Below are positions 33,835-45,600 of a stretch of DNA of 64,000 nucleotides, one piece after another. Positions within the stretch are counted from its first letter, which is position 1. The number at the start of each line of letters is the position of its first letter. Both the position numbers and the translations under genes were made by a program. The stretch spans positions 17,131,975 through 17,195,974 of the forward strand of contig JALGQZ010000011.1 in the NCBI GenBank assembly GCA_023105745.1, read 5' to 3'. The notes under the pieces were generated by a model. The model ran no database searches, was not told the origin of the DNA, and was given only the letters and a program-made list of their open reading frames with translations. Source of the stretch: Austropuccinia psidii. Lineage: Eukaryota; Basidiomycota; Pucciniomycetes; Pucciniales; Sphaerophragmiaceae.

Positions 33835-36800
33835 ATGACTCCTACTAGAAGTGGAAGCAACTACTCCATCCAATCAAATGGATCTGGACCAGGACATTCC
33901 AGCCATAAATCCAAAAGGCAAGAATGTCCTCCCAGAGGAGAGGCACAAATGGAGGATGCCAGAACTTCCACCAGTTCCCAAAGGTTAGCCAGCACCTTTG
34001 AACCTCTTATTGAGAGTCCAGAAGCTGACATAACTGCTATTGCTGTTAGACCTGAACCATTTCCAACAGGCAACTGTGGAAATTTATCAATCCCAATGGA
34101 AAAACTGGTTCCTGGCGTCAAAACAACAAGAGTGGGAACTCCTTCCAAGTCTTTGGATAGGCACCATGAACTCTTATCTTCAAGTGAAGAAGTTCATGGG
34201 GCCAGAAAAGACAGAAGATCTTCTATTGGGTTGGACACCAATGTCTGTCAAAGGACAAGTCCAACAGATAAAAGCTTGGTTGAAAAACCAAAGCATGTTA
34301 TCAGAAGACCAGAAGAAGAAGTTGGCCCAGGGCAAGGACAACAGCCAAGTGGAAGCTCCTCAAGCATCCACCAGCAAAAATCCGCCTCAACAAGTGCCAA
34401 ACAAGCCCAAGCAAGCCCCAAAGACCAACCAGAAGGGCAAGCAAAAGGCAAAGGGAAAGGCAAAGCCCAAGTGGAACAAGCCCTACCCTCAGAATTACAG
34501 AATTCCAAAGAAGGAAAAGACAGCCATGGACAATGTGTTCAATATGGCAAGAACTTTGATGGAATTCAAAAACAAGGAGGAGGAAAGATTGAACCAATCC
34601 TTTCCAAAGAAATAGACCCTGTAAAGCTTGTAACTTACTTTGAATCTTGTAATAAAGAAATTATGGCAAAATTTAAAGCATTTGATCATGTCCAACAAAA
34701 GCTGGGCAATGAGATAGTACAAGTTAAAGACCAACAAAAGACCATTATTGGCCTTGAAAATGTTAATAAGGCAAATCTTTTGTCTTTGACGCAAATTTGT
34801 GAAAGACTTGAGCATAAAGTTACCTTACTCAATCAACCAGATGAGAATTCAATTTCTTTTATAACTGGACAGTTAAGAGAATTGAAAATACAAGTTCAAA
34901 ACTTGGAAAATTCAACTGGCCACAATGCAGCTCTTTTTCAAGAACAATTGGAAAAAAGTGATAAAGCAAGACTTGAATTGAAAGAAGATATTCAATCAAG
35001 TATTAATAATATATCACTAAAAAATGAATTGCCAAGGCAATCCACACCATTTCTTGACAGAAATGATCTTAACTTGAATAATGATTTACATCATACAATT
35101 TCAAGTAATGATGTGGAAACTGCTTGCAATTACAAAGACATTCCAAGATTAGAGGAATGGCCAACCTTCAGTGGTGAAGGAGAATATAATCATATGGAAT
35201 TTATGAAAACAATTGATATGTTCAAAGAAGACTTTAACATACCAGATGAATACATAAGTGCCAGATTACACTCATTATTTACCAAATCAGCTAAGAAATG
35301 GTATTATAAGATGAGACAAGACCATGGAAAACATTCCTGGCCTTGGTGGAAAGAACAAGTTATTTCCAAATGGGCAAATGATTCCTGGAGATTTAGAATG
35401 GAAAATTCTTTTGAGGAAGCCATTTTTAATATTGAGAGGGACAGGCCCATGACTTGGTTTCTTAAACAGAAGGACAGATTAACTGCCCTTCATCCTGATA
35501 TGTCTGAACCAATGGTACATAAAAGGATATTAAGAAAGTGTGGTGGTGACCTTGAGCATGCTATAAGAAGCAGATGTATTGAGCCTTGCTCTACAGAAGA
35601 TTATATCAATGCTATGGAGGATATCACTACTAGAACAAAAATTGGAAGAAATTGGTATAAACCCCCAATAGACAACAAGACTAGTGGGAAACCAATTTCA
35701 AAACCAAATAAACCACATGACAGACCTCCTTTGAAATGTCATAAATGTGGAAGCACATCTCATTTAGCAAACACTTGTCCAAAAAAGACAAGAGTCAATG
35801 AGATAAGTGTAGAAAAAGCGGAAGACACAAAAGAAACTGATTTAGCTTTACATGAAAGTGATTCTGAACCTTCAGAAGAAGAAGAAACATCAGAAGAACT
35901 TAGTATAGAGAATATTAATGTTTCTTTTGAGGTCACTGAAGTACATACTCACTTACCACAGTACAGTGATGATTGTATGGATCTCATACATGTGCAAGAT
36001 GCCAGAATGCAAAAAACCAAACCTGCCAGAGGTAAAGGTTATACAGCTGGGTCATCTTGTATCACTAATATTGTGATAAATAACACAGAAGCCAAGATAC
36101 ATCTTGACTCAGGTGCTTTTTGCACTTGTGTTGGGAAAGATTATCTTGACAAAATTTATACCAATTGGCAAGACAAGTTGATGCCAATTGAAGGTGTAAA
36201 ATTCAGCAGTGCTAGCCAGAATATGCATCCTTTGGGTATATTTGAAGCTACAATAATATTTCCTCACCCTGCAGGAAGTATGAGATTGAAAGCTGAATTT
36301 GTTGTTATGAATAATTGTACTTCACAACACTTTATACTTGGGAATGATTATCTCAATATCTATGGTATTGATATTAATAATTATAAGGACAGATATTTCA
36401 CTATAGGGGAAAATAAAAGGCAAAAACTTGCTTTTTCTCCAGAAAGAAAAGAAATTACTGTCATTCAACAAGTAAAAAATGTTAATAAAGAAAAATTTGT
36501 GTCAGATCAATTAAGTGAAGCACAAATTAGTCCTGAATTAACACCAGAAATGAAGGAAGAACTTATTGAAATTTTATTTCAATTTCAAAAAGCCTTTGCT
36601 TCTGATGATGAACCACTTGGGGCTATAAAAGGCCATGAAGTGGATATCATGCTTAACGTGGAGAGACCTTATCCCCCACTATTAAGAAGACCAGCTTACC
36701 CAGCTAGCCCTAGGGCTAGAGAAGCATTAGAAAGTCATATTCATGAACTAATGAAACTGGGAGTTCTTAGAAAAGTTGGACACAATGAGGAAGTGGAAGT

Positions 36801-39603
36801 CACAACTCCAGTAATCATTACTTGGCATAATGATAAGTCAAGGATGGTTGGGGATTTTAGGGCATTGAACACCTATACTATTCCAGACAGGTATCCAATC
36901 CCTAGAATCCATGAGACTTTGACTCAATTATCCAAAGCAAAGTTTATTACTTCTATGGATGCTCTTAAAGGCTTCCATCAGAATGTTTTAACACCTCATG
37001 CAAGGAAATTATTGAGAATAATAGCTCATTGTGGTATTTATGAATATTTGAGGATGCCTTTTGGTATTAAAAATGCACCCTCTCATTATCAAAGAATGAT
37101 GAATACCATATTCCCACATGAATTATCAGAGGGATGGTTAATCATTTATATTGATGACATTATCATTTGTTCAGAAACCTGGCAATCACATTTAGAGAGA
37201 CTTTCATTAGTACTTAAGAAAATTCTACAAGTGAACATGAAAATTTCTCTTAAAAAATGTAATTTTGGGTTTCATGAGTTGAAAGCTCTGGGACATGTAG
37301 TATCAGGACTAAGCCTTGGTGTTGACAAAAACAAAGTGGCTGCAGTTTTACTGAAACAAATGCCCCAGAACAAAAAAGAGATGATGTCTTTCTTAGGATT
37401 TGCCAGTTATTACAGGCAACACCTTAAAGATTTTGCAATCCATGCCAGATCATTATACAGAATTTGTGATCAACAGACTGTTTTTGAAATGACACAGGAG
37501 AGAATTCAAGCATATGATAAAATCAAGTATGCCTTGACCAATGCACCATTATTATTGATGCCAGACTGGAAACTTCCTTTTAAGCTGTATATTGATGCAT
37601 GTGGTGATGGTTTAGGAGCTGCTCTTCATCAAGTTCAAATTGTCAATGACAAACCTTATGAAGGTCCAGTTTGTTTTATTTCAAGACAAATTAAACCTAC
37701 TGAGGCAAGATATGGAGCTAGCCAAATGGAGTGCCTTTGCCTTGTTTGGGCTCTGGAAAAACTTCATTATTATCTTGATGGTAGTGTGTTTGAAGTAATT
37801 ACTGATTGTAATGCAGTAAAATCACTTCTTAACATGAAGACTCCAAACAGACACATGTTAAGATGGCAGATTGCTATACAGGAGTATAGAGGCAACATGA
37901 CCATAGTACATAAAGCTGGAAATATTCATAAGAATGCTGATGGCTTAAGTAGATGGGCATTACCCAATACACCTGATAATCCTGCCTATGTTCCTACAAG
38001 TGCAGAACCTCAAATCCCAATTGAAGGAATCAATATCACAGATGTTGGAACAGAATTCTTTGAAGAGGTTAGAGAAAGCTACAGGCAAGATAAGAACTGT
38101 CATATTCTTACTGCTCTACTTGACAAAGATTGTAAAGATGTAGCCTTGGCTAATTCTCTGGATGATATTTGGAAAACATCTTATGATAATGGAAGATTTC
38201 ATTTGTTTGATGGTATACTATATCATAGATCTAAACACACATGTGTCATGGTCCTATGTAGTAGAATGTTGATTAACACAATACTACTAGAATGCCATGA
38301 TAACATTTATTCTGGACATCTGTCTGAAGACAGAACAATGGAAAGAATTAAGACATGTGCCTGGTGGCCATCTTGGAGAAAAGATGTCATTGAGTACTGT
38401 CATAGTTGTGATAGATGCCAGAAAGCCAATAAAGCTACTGGTAAAAGATTTGGTTTAATGATCCATATTCAAGAACCAAGTACCCCATGGGAAGTGGTTC
38501 ACATGGATTGGGTAACTGCTTTACCACCTGGAGGTGATAAAAGTTACAATGCATGTCTTGTTATTGTGGACAGATATAGCAAAACACCAATCTTTTTACC
38601 ATGTCATAAAGATGACACAGCTATGGATACAGCTCTTCTAATTTGGAACAGAGTCATATCCCATACTGGTCTCTTTAAAAATATCATTAGTGATAGAGAC
38701 CCAAAATTCACATCAGCCTTATGGACTAATCTACATAAGCTTTTGGGTACAAAATTATCATTTTCAACGGCCTACCATCCACAAACAGATGGACTGGCAG
38801 AAAGAATGATTCAAACCCTTGAGGACATGATCAGAAGATTTTGTGCTTATGGCCTGGAGTTTAAAGATTCTGATGGCTTTACCCATGATTGGTGTACTCT
38901 TATACCAGCATTGGAATTAGCCTACAAGACCTCCATCCATGCTTCAACAGGCAAGACTCCTGCAATGTTGGAAAAAGGATGGAACCCCAAACTTCCAGTT
39001 GATACTTTGAAAAAAGATTTGGTTGACATTCATCCAACTGCTTCAAGCTTTAAGCTGCTGCTTGATAAAGTGAGACATCATGCAAATCAAAGCATGAATG
39101 ATGCCTTTGAATATGCTAAGCAGAAATGGGATAAAAGTCATAAGACACCAGAATTCAAAGTAGGGGACTTAATACTAGTTTCAACCTTGAACTTTAATAA
39201 TATTAAAGGTCCAAAGAAATTGAAAGATTCCTTTGCAGGACCATTTCTTATTAAAGCCCTCCATGGGACAAATGCAGTACAAGTAGAACTGTCAGGAGAG
39301 TTAGGAAACAAACATCCAACTTTCCCCGTCAGTCTTGTAAAGCATTACACATCAAGTGATAAGGAATTATTTCCTTTGAGAAATGAAACACCCTTAGAAG
39401 TACCCCCACTTGAACCAAGTGAGGAAAAGAAAGTACTGAAAGTCTTAAAAGAAAGAAGACTTAGGGGTAAAAATGAAAGAGAATACTTAGTCAGGTACAG
39501 AAATCCACAACATGAAGATGAGTGGGTTGAAGAAAGTAAGATACCTGATTCCCAAAAGTTTCTCAGAAGATTCAGACATGAGAGAAGACCAATTCCTCAA
39601 TAA
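33835..39603 (+). CDS. Ty3-B gag-pol polyprotein, copy 1, intact
   Basis: 1922 codons from the ATG at 33835 ([10 protein letters not shown]). Order: low-complexity N-terminus; coiled coil about 265-400; Retrotrans_gag-like region about 435-560; CCHC knuckle C635, C638, H643, C648; aspartic protease D758-S-G; reverse transcriptase about 965-1135 with YIDD at 1105-1108; RNase H from about 1250, first Asp 1254; integrase zinc region H1488, H1495, C1522, C1525; integrase catalytic D1558, D1620, E1656 with the classic 35-residue spacing; chromodomain-like end about 1865-1915. All catalytic residues I can check are present, so this copy may be competent. Residues about 67-260 are read in a frame that is not the conserved one (see the overlapping ORF). 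Confidence 0.95.
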   Translation: MTPTRSGSNYSIQSNGSGPGHSSHKSKRQECPPRGEAQMEDARTSTSSQRLASTFEPLIESPEADITAIAVRPEPFPTGNCGNLSIPMEKLVPGVKTTRVGTPSKSLDRHHELLSSSEEVHGARKDRRSSIGLDTNVCQRTSPTDKSLVEKPKHVIRRPEEEVGPGQGQQPSGSSSSIHQQKSASTSAKQAQASPKDQPEGQAKGKGKGKAQVEQALPSELQNSKEGKDSHGQCVQYGKNFDGIQKQGGGKIEPILSKEIDPVKLVTYFESCNKEIMAKFKAFDHVQQKLGNEIVQVKDQQKTIIGLENVNKANLLSLTQICERLEHKVTLLNQPDENSISFITGQLRELKIQVQNLENSTGHNAALFQEQLEKSDKARLELKEDIQSSINNISLKNELPRQSTPFLDRNDLNLNNDLHHTISSNDVETACNYKDIPRLEEWPTFSGEGEYNHMEFMKTIDMFKEDFNIPDEYISARLHSLFTKSAKKWYYKMRQDHGKHSWPWWKEQVISKWANDSWRFRMENSFEEAIFNIERDRPMTWFLKQKDRLTALHPDMSEPMVHKRILRKCGGDLEHAIRSRCIEPCSTEDYINAMEDITTRTKIGRNWYKPPIDNKTSGKPISKPNKPHDRPPLKCHKCGSTSHLANTCPKKTRVNEISVEKAEDTKETDLALHESDSEPSEEEETSEELSIENINVSFEVTEVHTHLPQYSDDCMDLIHVQDARMQKTKPARGKGYTAGSSCITNIVINNTEAKIHLDSGAFCTCVGKDYLDKIYTNWQDKLMPIEGVKFSSASQNMHPLGIFEATIIFPHPAGSMRLKAEFVVMNNCTSQHFILGNDYLNIYGIDINNYKDRYFTIGENKRQKLAFSPERKEITVIQQVKNVNKEKFVSDQLSEAQISPELTPEMKEELIEILFQFQKAFASDDEPLGAIKGHEVDIMLNVERPYPPLLRRPAYPASPRAREALESHIHELMKLGVLRKVGHNEEVEVTTPVIITWHNDKSRMVGDFRALNTYTIPDRYPIPRIHETLTQLSKAKFITSMDALKGFHQNVLTPHARKLLRIIAHCGIYEYLRMPFGIKNAPSHYQRMMNTIFPHELSEGWLIIYIDDIIICSETWQSHLERLSLVLKKILQVNMKISLKKCNFGFHELKALGHVVSGLSLGVDKNKVAAVLLKQMPQNKKEMMSFLGFASYYRQHLKDFAIHARSLYRICDQQTVFEMTQERIQAYDKIKYALTNAPLLLMPDWKLPFKLYIDACGDGLGAALHQVQIVNDKPYEGPVCFISRQIKPTEARYGASQMECLCLVWALEKLHYYLDGSVFEVITDCNAVKSLLNMKTPNRHMLRWQIAIQEYRGNMTIVHKAGNIHKNADGLSRWALPNTPDNPAYVPTSAEPQIPIEGINITDVGTEFFEEVRESYRQDKNCHILTALLDKDCKDVALANSLDDIWKTSYDNGRFHLFDGILYHRSKHTCVMVLCSRMLINTILLECHDNIYSGHLSEDRTMERIKTCAWWPSWRKDVIEYCHSCDRCQKANKATGKRFGLMIHIQEPSTPWEVVHMDWVTALPPGGDKSYNACLVIVDRYSKTPIFLPCHKDDTAMDTALLIWNRVISHTGLFKNIISDRDPKFTSALWTNLHKLLGTKLSFSTAYHPQTDGLAERMIQTLEDMIRRFCAYGLEFKDSDGFTHDWCTLIPALELAYKTSIHASTGKTPAMLEKGWNPKLPVDTLKKDLVDIHPTASSFKLLLDKVRHHANQSMNDAFEYAKQKWDKSHKTPEFKVGDLILVSTLNFNNIKGPKKLKDSFAGPFLIKALHGTNAVQVELSGELGNKHPTFPVSLVKHYTSSDKELFPLRNETPLEVPPLEPSEEKKVLKVLKERRLRGKNEREYLVRYRNPQHEDEWVEESKIPDSQKFLRRFRHERRPIPQ
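34034..34615 (+). CDS. Overlapping +1-frame gag ORF, Ty3-B copy 1
   Basis: An open frame shifted +1 against gag-pol, bounded by a TAA at 34031-34033 and a TAG at 34613-34615. The first ATG is only at 34166, inside conserved sequence. The translation matches Ty3-A1 gag: QQATVEI with [16 protein letters not shown] with [21 protein letters not shown] with MNAFLTVRKFLG, and a C-terminal [22 protein letters not shown]. Since conserved residues precede any ATG, it is probably reached from the gag start by frameshifting or splicing. Function unknown; Lys/Pro/Gln-rich centre, amphipathic end. Whether it is expressed is inference. Confidence 0.55.
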   Translation: MLLLLDLNHFQQATVEIYQSQWKNWFLASKQQEWELLPSLWIGTMNSYLQVKKFMGPEKTEDLLLGWTPMSVKGQVQQIKAWLKNQSMLSEDQKKKLAQGKDNSQVEAPQASTSKNPPQQVPNKPKQAPKTNQKGKQKAKGKAKPKWNKPYPQNYRIPKKEKTAMDNVFNMARTLMEFKNKEEERLNQSFPKK

Positions 39604-39663
39604 AGTTTGAATTGTGTGCTTTACATACTTGAACAGTATAAGTAGAGAGGTTGGACAGTGGAT

Positions 39664-39692
39664 TATACCCCCCCAAATAACTTGGGGGTATA
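39664..39692 (+). other. C-run/G-run hairpin between pol and 3' LTR
   Basis: TATACCCCC (39664-39672) pairs with GGGGGTATA (39684-39692); adding AA/TT across a 2-base bulge lengthens the stem. Present in both copies (second at +8811), not conserved in element C. It would lie in the 3' untranslated part of the genomic RNA. Confidence 0.5.
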
Positions 39693-39729
39693 CTACAAAA
39701 GAAAAATTGTGGTACAATTTTTTTTTTTT

Positions 39730-39741
39730 GGTGGTAGGGAA
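39730..39741 (+). other. Polypurine-like tract before LTR2
   Basis: GGTGGTAGGGAA directly upstream of the TGTGAG start of the LTR; same at 48541-48552 and, as GTGGTAGTGAA, before LTR C. Its position fits the plus-strand priming site, though it contains two T bases. Confidence 0.45.
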
Positions 39742-41932
39742 TGTGAGCCTGTGAGGTATGTTTAACATACCCATAAGGCCACAAATGATTTTATAAACAA
39801 TTAAATTTGTCTTAAACAGACTTTTTAGTTGAATTTAAAATAAAAAATAATAAAAAATAAGTATAACTTTTTTTTGGATAAACAAAGTTATAATTATTAT
39901 GTCATTTTTGGATTCTACACCAAAAATAACCTAGGGTACACCCATAGGGTGTTATACCCAAAAACACTTATTTCTTGTGTTATTAGAAGATTTAAGAATC
40001 TCACAGTACTAATGTAACTTTTTTAACATTTTTTTAAAATTGTTAAATTTAAGCTTAATTAAGCTTAAATTTAAAGTTACATAAGGTTTATGCAACTTTA
40101 CCAAAATTTTAGTTAAAATTAAGGTGTGGTGTATATTTACTGAATTGGCTAAGGATTTACCATACAGAATGTAAATCCTGCGTGAGCTCAATTTAAAAGG
40201 GTTTAAGGCCATAGTATGGCTTTAAATAAATAAAAGGGCAAAATCCACGCAAAAAGGTGGGACAAAGGAAAAAGACCAAATAGAGCTGGGGTACCCAACT
40301 TTTTGGATCTGCAAGGATTCAATTAAGGTTGTCCACCTGTATTGGAGGATTTTCAACCTTATTTAAACTTTAAGATTAGACTTTGATCCAACCTTAAGGT
40401 TTAAACTGGTTTTATCCTAAATTGGACAGGAATTTCAAGCTGCCAAGAGGGTAAATCCCAATAAGCAGGCTTGGAATCAAGGTTTTAAGAACTGTCAAAG
40501 CTTAATCAAGCTTAAAAAGCTTAAATAAGCTTAAAACTTTAAGGTTTCAATCATCAAAACCTTATCAAAACTTAAGGTTTTGTGTGTATTGCTATTTTAC
40601 GTGGAAAAATAGTAATAACTTCAAAAATTCATTAAAAATCCAAATCTTAATGGATTTGCTTGAAAATTTCACACAGCTTAGAATTTAATATTATCAATAT
40701 ATAAATTAAATTTTAAGTATCTTTTATTAATAAGTTTCCTGGGTAATTAGCCTGGAAAATTACTTTTTAATTAAGCTTAAAGAGAATTATGATTTCTTTA
40801 AAAATTAATTAAAAATTGAGTTTAAAAGATTTCTGCTTGAAACTCTAATTTTAAGTTGTTCATATGATGAACTTTAATATAAATAAACTTATTTTATATT
40901 AAAACTTAAAATAATTAAACTAAATGAGGATTAAAGTTACTTGGAGTTAAGAATAACACTGGTAACTTTAAATTGGAAGTAAAAATAAGTTGCCTTAAGT
41001 TAAGAACTTAATTTTTAAGCATGGTTTTTCAGTTTTGACCTGAGCACGCCCTCTACATCCATTATGAATCATGAGAGCTGCTCTGTAGACATAAAAAGAG
41101 TCTTTTCATCACTGTTTTTGTCCATAATTCATAATCAATCCAATCATATTAGACATTTAAACAGGTAAAGTTTTATTAAATATAAAATCTTATTATTAAA
41201 AGTAATTCTTAAGTTATTTTTATTCTTTATTTATTAAATTAAAGAATTGAAGTCATAGAATTCAGATTATTGTTGTAATCATCTATAATAACTTTTATTA
41301 TATAAAATTTTCATCTTAAATATCTTTTAAAATCCACAAATTCCTCTCAAAAACTCTTTAATCATAAATTTTAGTATAAAAAGTTGTTTTATCTTTGATT
41401 TTATTGATTTTTGGCGTGTTTTTAACTTATAATCATTATTTAATATAATAACTGTTGTTTTATAACTTGTTGTATTAAATAAATATTATAAGTAAGTTTT
41501 CTTTAAAGTTCTATATTTTTTTATCTATTATTAGTTTTTTTATATAGAATTTTATTCTATAAAGAATTATTTCTGCACAGTGTGTGTTTAATTCTTTTTA
41601 TAAATAATATTTATATTATTTATAAGTGGTTAAATATTTATATTTTCCACGTGTAATTGTCTCATTAAGAGCTTTACACTTCTTATTGTTATAACTGTCA
41701 GTGACTATAACAATAATAGAATAATTATAATTTATTATAATTATTATATTTTTTTTATTATTATATTATTATAATAATAATTAAATTTATTTTTTTTTAT
41801 ATAATTATTTTTTAATAATTATATTTAAATTTGTGGTTATAATATTTCATTATATTATATTTTTCTACTGAGGACAGTCATAGTACTCTTGATATTGTCA
41901 CTATTATCAAGAGTTTCATAGACAAACCTTAC
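39742..41932 (+). repeat. LTR2 (shared middle LTR) of Ty3-B tandem
   Basis: 2191 bp. It serves as 3' LTR of copy 1 and 5' LTR of copy 2. It shares T at 40821 with LTR3 against C in LTR1. No target duplication borders it. Confidence 0.95.
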
Positions 41933-42645
41933 ATTTGGGGGCCTGGCCGTGATTTTAAACCAATTTTTGGGACATAAATCATATTCTAGACCTTATTTTA
42001 CTGTTTTTTGACGTAAAATTGCCATATTTGTCTTAATATTGGCTTTTTTGGGACTTATCCCTTATAAATAATCTTTATAATATTAATAAAGTTATTTTTT
42101 CTTAAGAATATTGTTTGAAACAATATACTATTGAGTGACTTGGAATAAATTTCCTTTGTCTAACTAGTGGCTTTTTCACCTCACAGACTTGAAATTTATT
42201 CTTTGAGTTATTCTAGTATAAAGTGAATAATAATATAATTTTGACTAATTAACTTGTTAATTGCATAATTATTATTTCTTTAAAGAAAATAATAAATCAA
42301 ATAAAAAAACTTTAAAAATAAAAATCTTTACTAAAAAAATTTTTTTTATCTTAGACATTTTTCTTTATTTTTGACGTAATTTGCCATAAATTACATAAAA
42401 ACAACTTTATTCAATAAGTTGAGTTTATAAGTTATTTTTATTATTTGATAAAATAACTTATATTTTTAAATTTTCTCTAGTGTCTTCCATCAGAGAAAGT
42501 TCTTCAGACTCTGAAGCCTCAGAGTCCAGTATTGAAATTCAAACCAGCCCAGCACCAAGGGGTTTAATAACCAAAGAGCCCTTTAAAGGTCCTGCAGGTG
42601 AATTCAATCCACTTTTACTCTAATTTTTATTAAAATTGACGTGAA

Positions 42646-45600
42646 ATGACTCCTACTAGAAGTGGAAGCAACTACTCCATCCAATCAAATGGATCTGGAC
42701 CAGGACATTCCAGCCATAAATCCAAAAGGCAAGAATGTCCTCCCAGAGGAGAGGCACAAATGGAGGATGCCAGAACTTCCACCAGTTCCCAAAGGTTAGC
42801 CAGCACCTTTGAACCTCTTATTGAGAGTCCAGAAGCTGACATAACTGCTATTGCTGTTAGACCTGAACCATTTCCAACAGGCAACTGTGGAAATTTATCA
42901 ATCCCAATGGAAAAACTGGTTCCTGGCGTCAAAACAACAAGAGTGGGAACTCCTTCCAAGTCTTTGGATAGGCACCATGAACTCTTATCTTCAAGTGAAG
43001 AAGTTCATGGGGCCAGAAAAGACAGAAGATCTTCTATTGGGTTGGACACCAATGTCTGTCAAAGGACAAGTCCAACAGATAAAAGCTTGGTTGAAAAACC
43101 AAAGCATGTTATCAGAAGACCAGAAGAAGAAGTTGGCCCAGGGCAAGGACAACAGCCAAGTGGAAGCTCCTCAAGCATCCACCAGCAAAAATCCGCCTCA
43201 ACAAGTGCCAAACAAGCCCAAGCAAGCCCCAAAGACCAACCAGAAGGGCAAGCAAAAGGCAAAGGGAAAGGCAAAGCCCAAGTGGAACAAGCCCTACCCT
43301 CAGAATTACAGAATTCCAAAGAAGGAAAAGACAGCCATGGACAATGTGTTCAATATGGCAAGAACTTTGATGGAATTCAAAAACAAGGAGGAGGAAAGAT
43401 TGAACCAATCCTTTCCAAAGAAATAGACCCTGTAAAGCTTGTAACTTACTTTGAATCTTGTAATAAAGAAATTATGGCAAAATTTAAAGCATTTGATCAT
43501 GTCCAACAAAAGCTGGGCAATGAGATAGTACAAGTTAAAGACCAACAAAAGACCATTATTGGCCTTGAAAATGTTAATAAGGCAAATCTTTTGTCTTTGA
43601 CGCAAATTTGTGAAAGACTTGAGCATAAAGTTACCTTACTCAATCAACCAGATGAGAATTCAATTTCTTTTATAACTGGACAGTTAAGAGAATTGAAAAT
43701 ACAAGTTCAAAACTTGGAAAATTCAACTGGCCACAATGCAGCTCTTTTTCAAGAACAATTGGAAAAAAGTGATAAAGCAAGACTTGAATTGAAAGAAGAT
43801 ATTCAATCAAGTATTAATAATATATCACTAAAAAATGAATTGCCAAGGCAATCCACACCATTTCTTGACAGAAATGATCTTAACTTGAATAATGATTTAC
43901 ATCATACAATTTCAAGTAATGATGTGGAAACTGCTTGCAATTACAAAGACATTCCAAGATTAGAGGAATGGCCAACCTTCAGTGGTGAAGGAGAATATAA
44001 TCATATGGAATTTATGAAAACAATTGATATGTTCAAAGAAGACTTTAACATACCAGATGAATACATAAGTGCCAGATTACACTCATTATTTACCAAATCA
44101 GCTAAGAAATGGTATTATAAGATGAGACAAGACCATGGAAAACATTCCTGGCCTTGGTGGAAAGAACAAGTTATTTCCAAATGGGCAAATGATTCCTGGA
44201 GATTTAGAATGGAAAATTCTTTTGAGGAAGCCATTTTTAATATTGAGAGGGACAGGCCCATGACTTGGTTTCTTAAACAGAAGGACAGATTAACTGCCCT
44301 TCATCCTGATATGTCTGAACCAATGGTACATAAAAGGATATTAAGAAAGTGTGGTGGTGACCTTGAGCATGCTATAAGAAGCAGATGTATTGAGCCTTGC
44401 TCTACAGAAGATTATATCAATGCTATGGAGGATATCACTACTAGAACAAAAATTGGAAGAAATTGGTATAAACCCCCAATAGACAACAAGACTAGTGGGA
44501 AACCAATTTCAAAACCAAATAAACCACATGACAGACCTCCTTTGAAATGTCATAAATGTGGAAGCACATCTCATTTAGCAAACACTTGTCCAAAAAAGAC
44601 AAGAGTCAATGAGATAAGTGTAGAAAAAGCGGAAGACACAAAAGAAACTGATGTAGCTTTACATGAAAGTGATTCTGAACCTTCAGAAGAAGAAGAAACA
44701 TCAGAAGAGCTTAGTATAGAGAATATTAATGTTTCTTTTGAGGTCACTGAAGTACATACTCACTTACCACAGTACAGTGATGATTGTATGGATCTCATAC
44801 ATGTGCAAGATGCCAGAATGCAAAAAACCAAACCTGCCAGAGGTAAAGGTTATACAGCTGGGTCATCTTGTATCACTAATATTGTGATAAATAACACAGA
44901 AGCCAAGATACATCTTGACTCAGGTGCTTTTTGCACTTGTGTTGGGAAAGATTATCTTGACAAAATTTATACCAATTGGCAAGACAAGTTGATGCCAATT
45001 GAAGGTGTAAAATTCAGCAGTGCTAGCCAGAATATGCATCCTTTGGGTATATTTGAAGCTACAATAATATTTCCTCACCCTGCAGGAAGTATGAGATTGA
45101 AAGCTGAATTTGTTGTTATGAATAATTGTACTTCACAACACTTTATACTTGGGAATGATTATCTCAATATCTATGGTATTGATATTAATAATTATAAGGA
45201 CAGATATTTCACTATAGGGGAAAATAAAAGGCAAAAATTTGCTTTTTCTCCAGAAAGAAAAGAAATTACTGTCATTCAACAAGTAAAAAATGTTAATAAA
45301 GAAAAATTTGTGTCAGATCAATTAAGTGAAGCACAAATTAGTCCTGAATTAACACCAGAAATGAAGGAAGAACTTATTGAAATTTTATTTCAATTTCAAA
45401 AAGCCTTTGCTTCTGATGATGAACCACTTGGGGCTATAAAAGGCCATGAAGTGGATATCATGCTTAACGTGGAGAGACCTTATCCCCCACTATTAAGAAG
45501 ACCAGCTTACCCAGCTAGCCCTAGGGCTAGAGAAGCATTAGAAAGTCATATTCATGAAGTAATGAAACTGGGAGTTCTTAGAAAAGTTGGACACAATGAG

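Noticed and set aside
33669..33850. A defined intron from the CCTGCAG/GTGA site to the ACTAG in the gag start of Ty3-B
   Set aside because: The phases do not join the leader frame to the gag frame, so I kept only the weaker claim of splice-like signals.
34248..34815. Three minus-strand frames under gag (86-106 codons), repeated in copy 2
   Set aside because: Hydrophobic antisense shadows of Lys/Gln/Pro-rich gag codons, with no motif; the two copies are the same DNA so repetition is not independent support.
39742..41932. Two independent Ty3-B insertions side by side
   Set aside because: There is no target duplication at the middle LTR and only one GTACT pair around the whole array.
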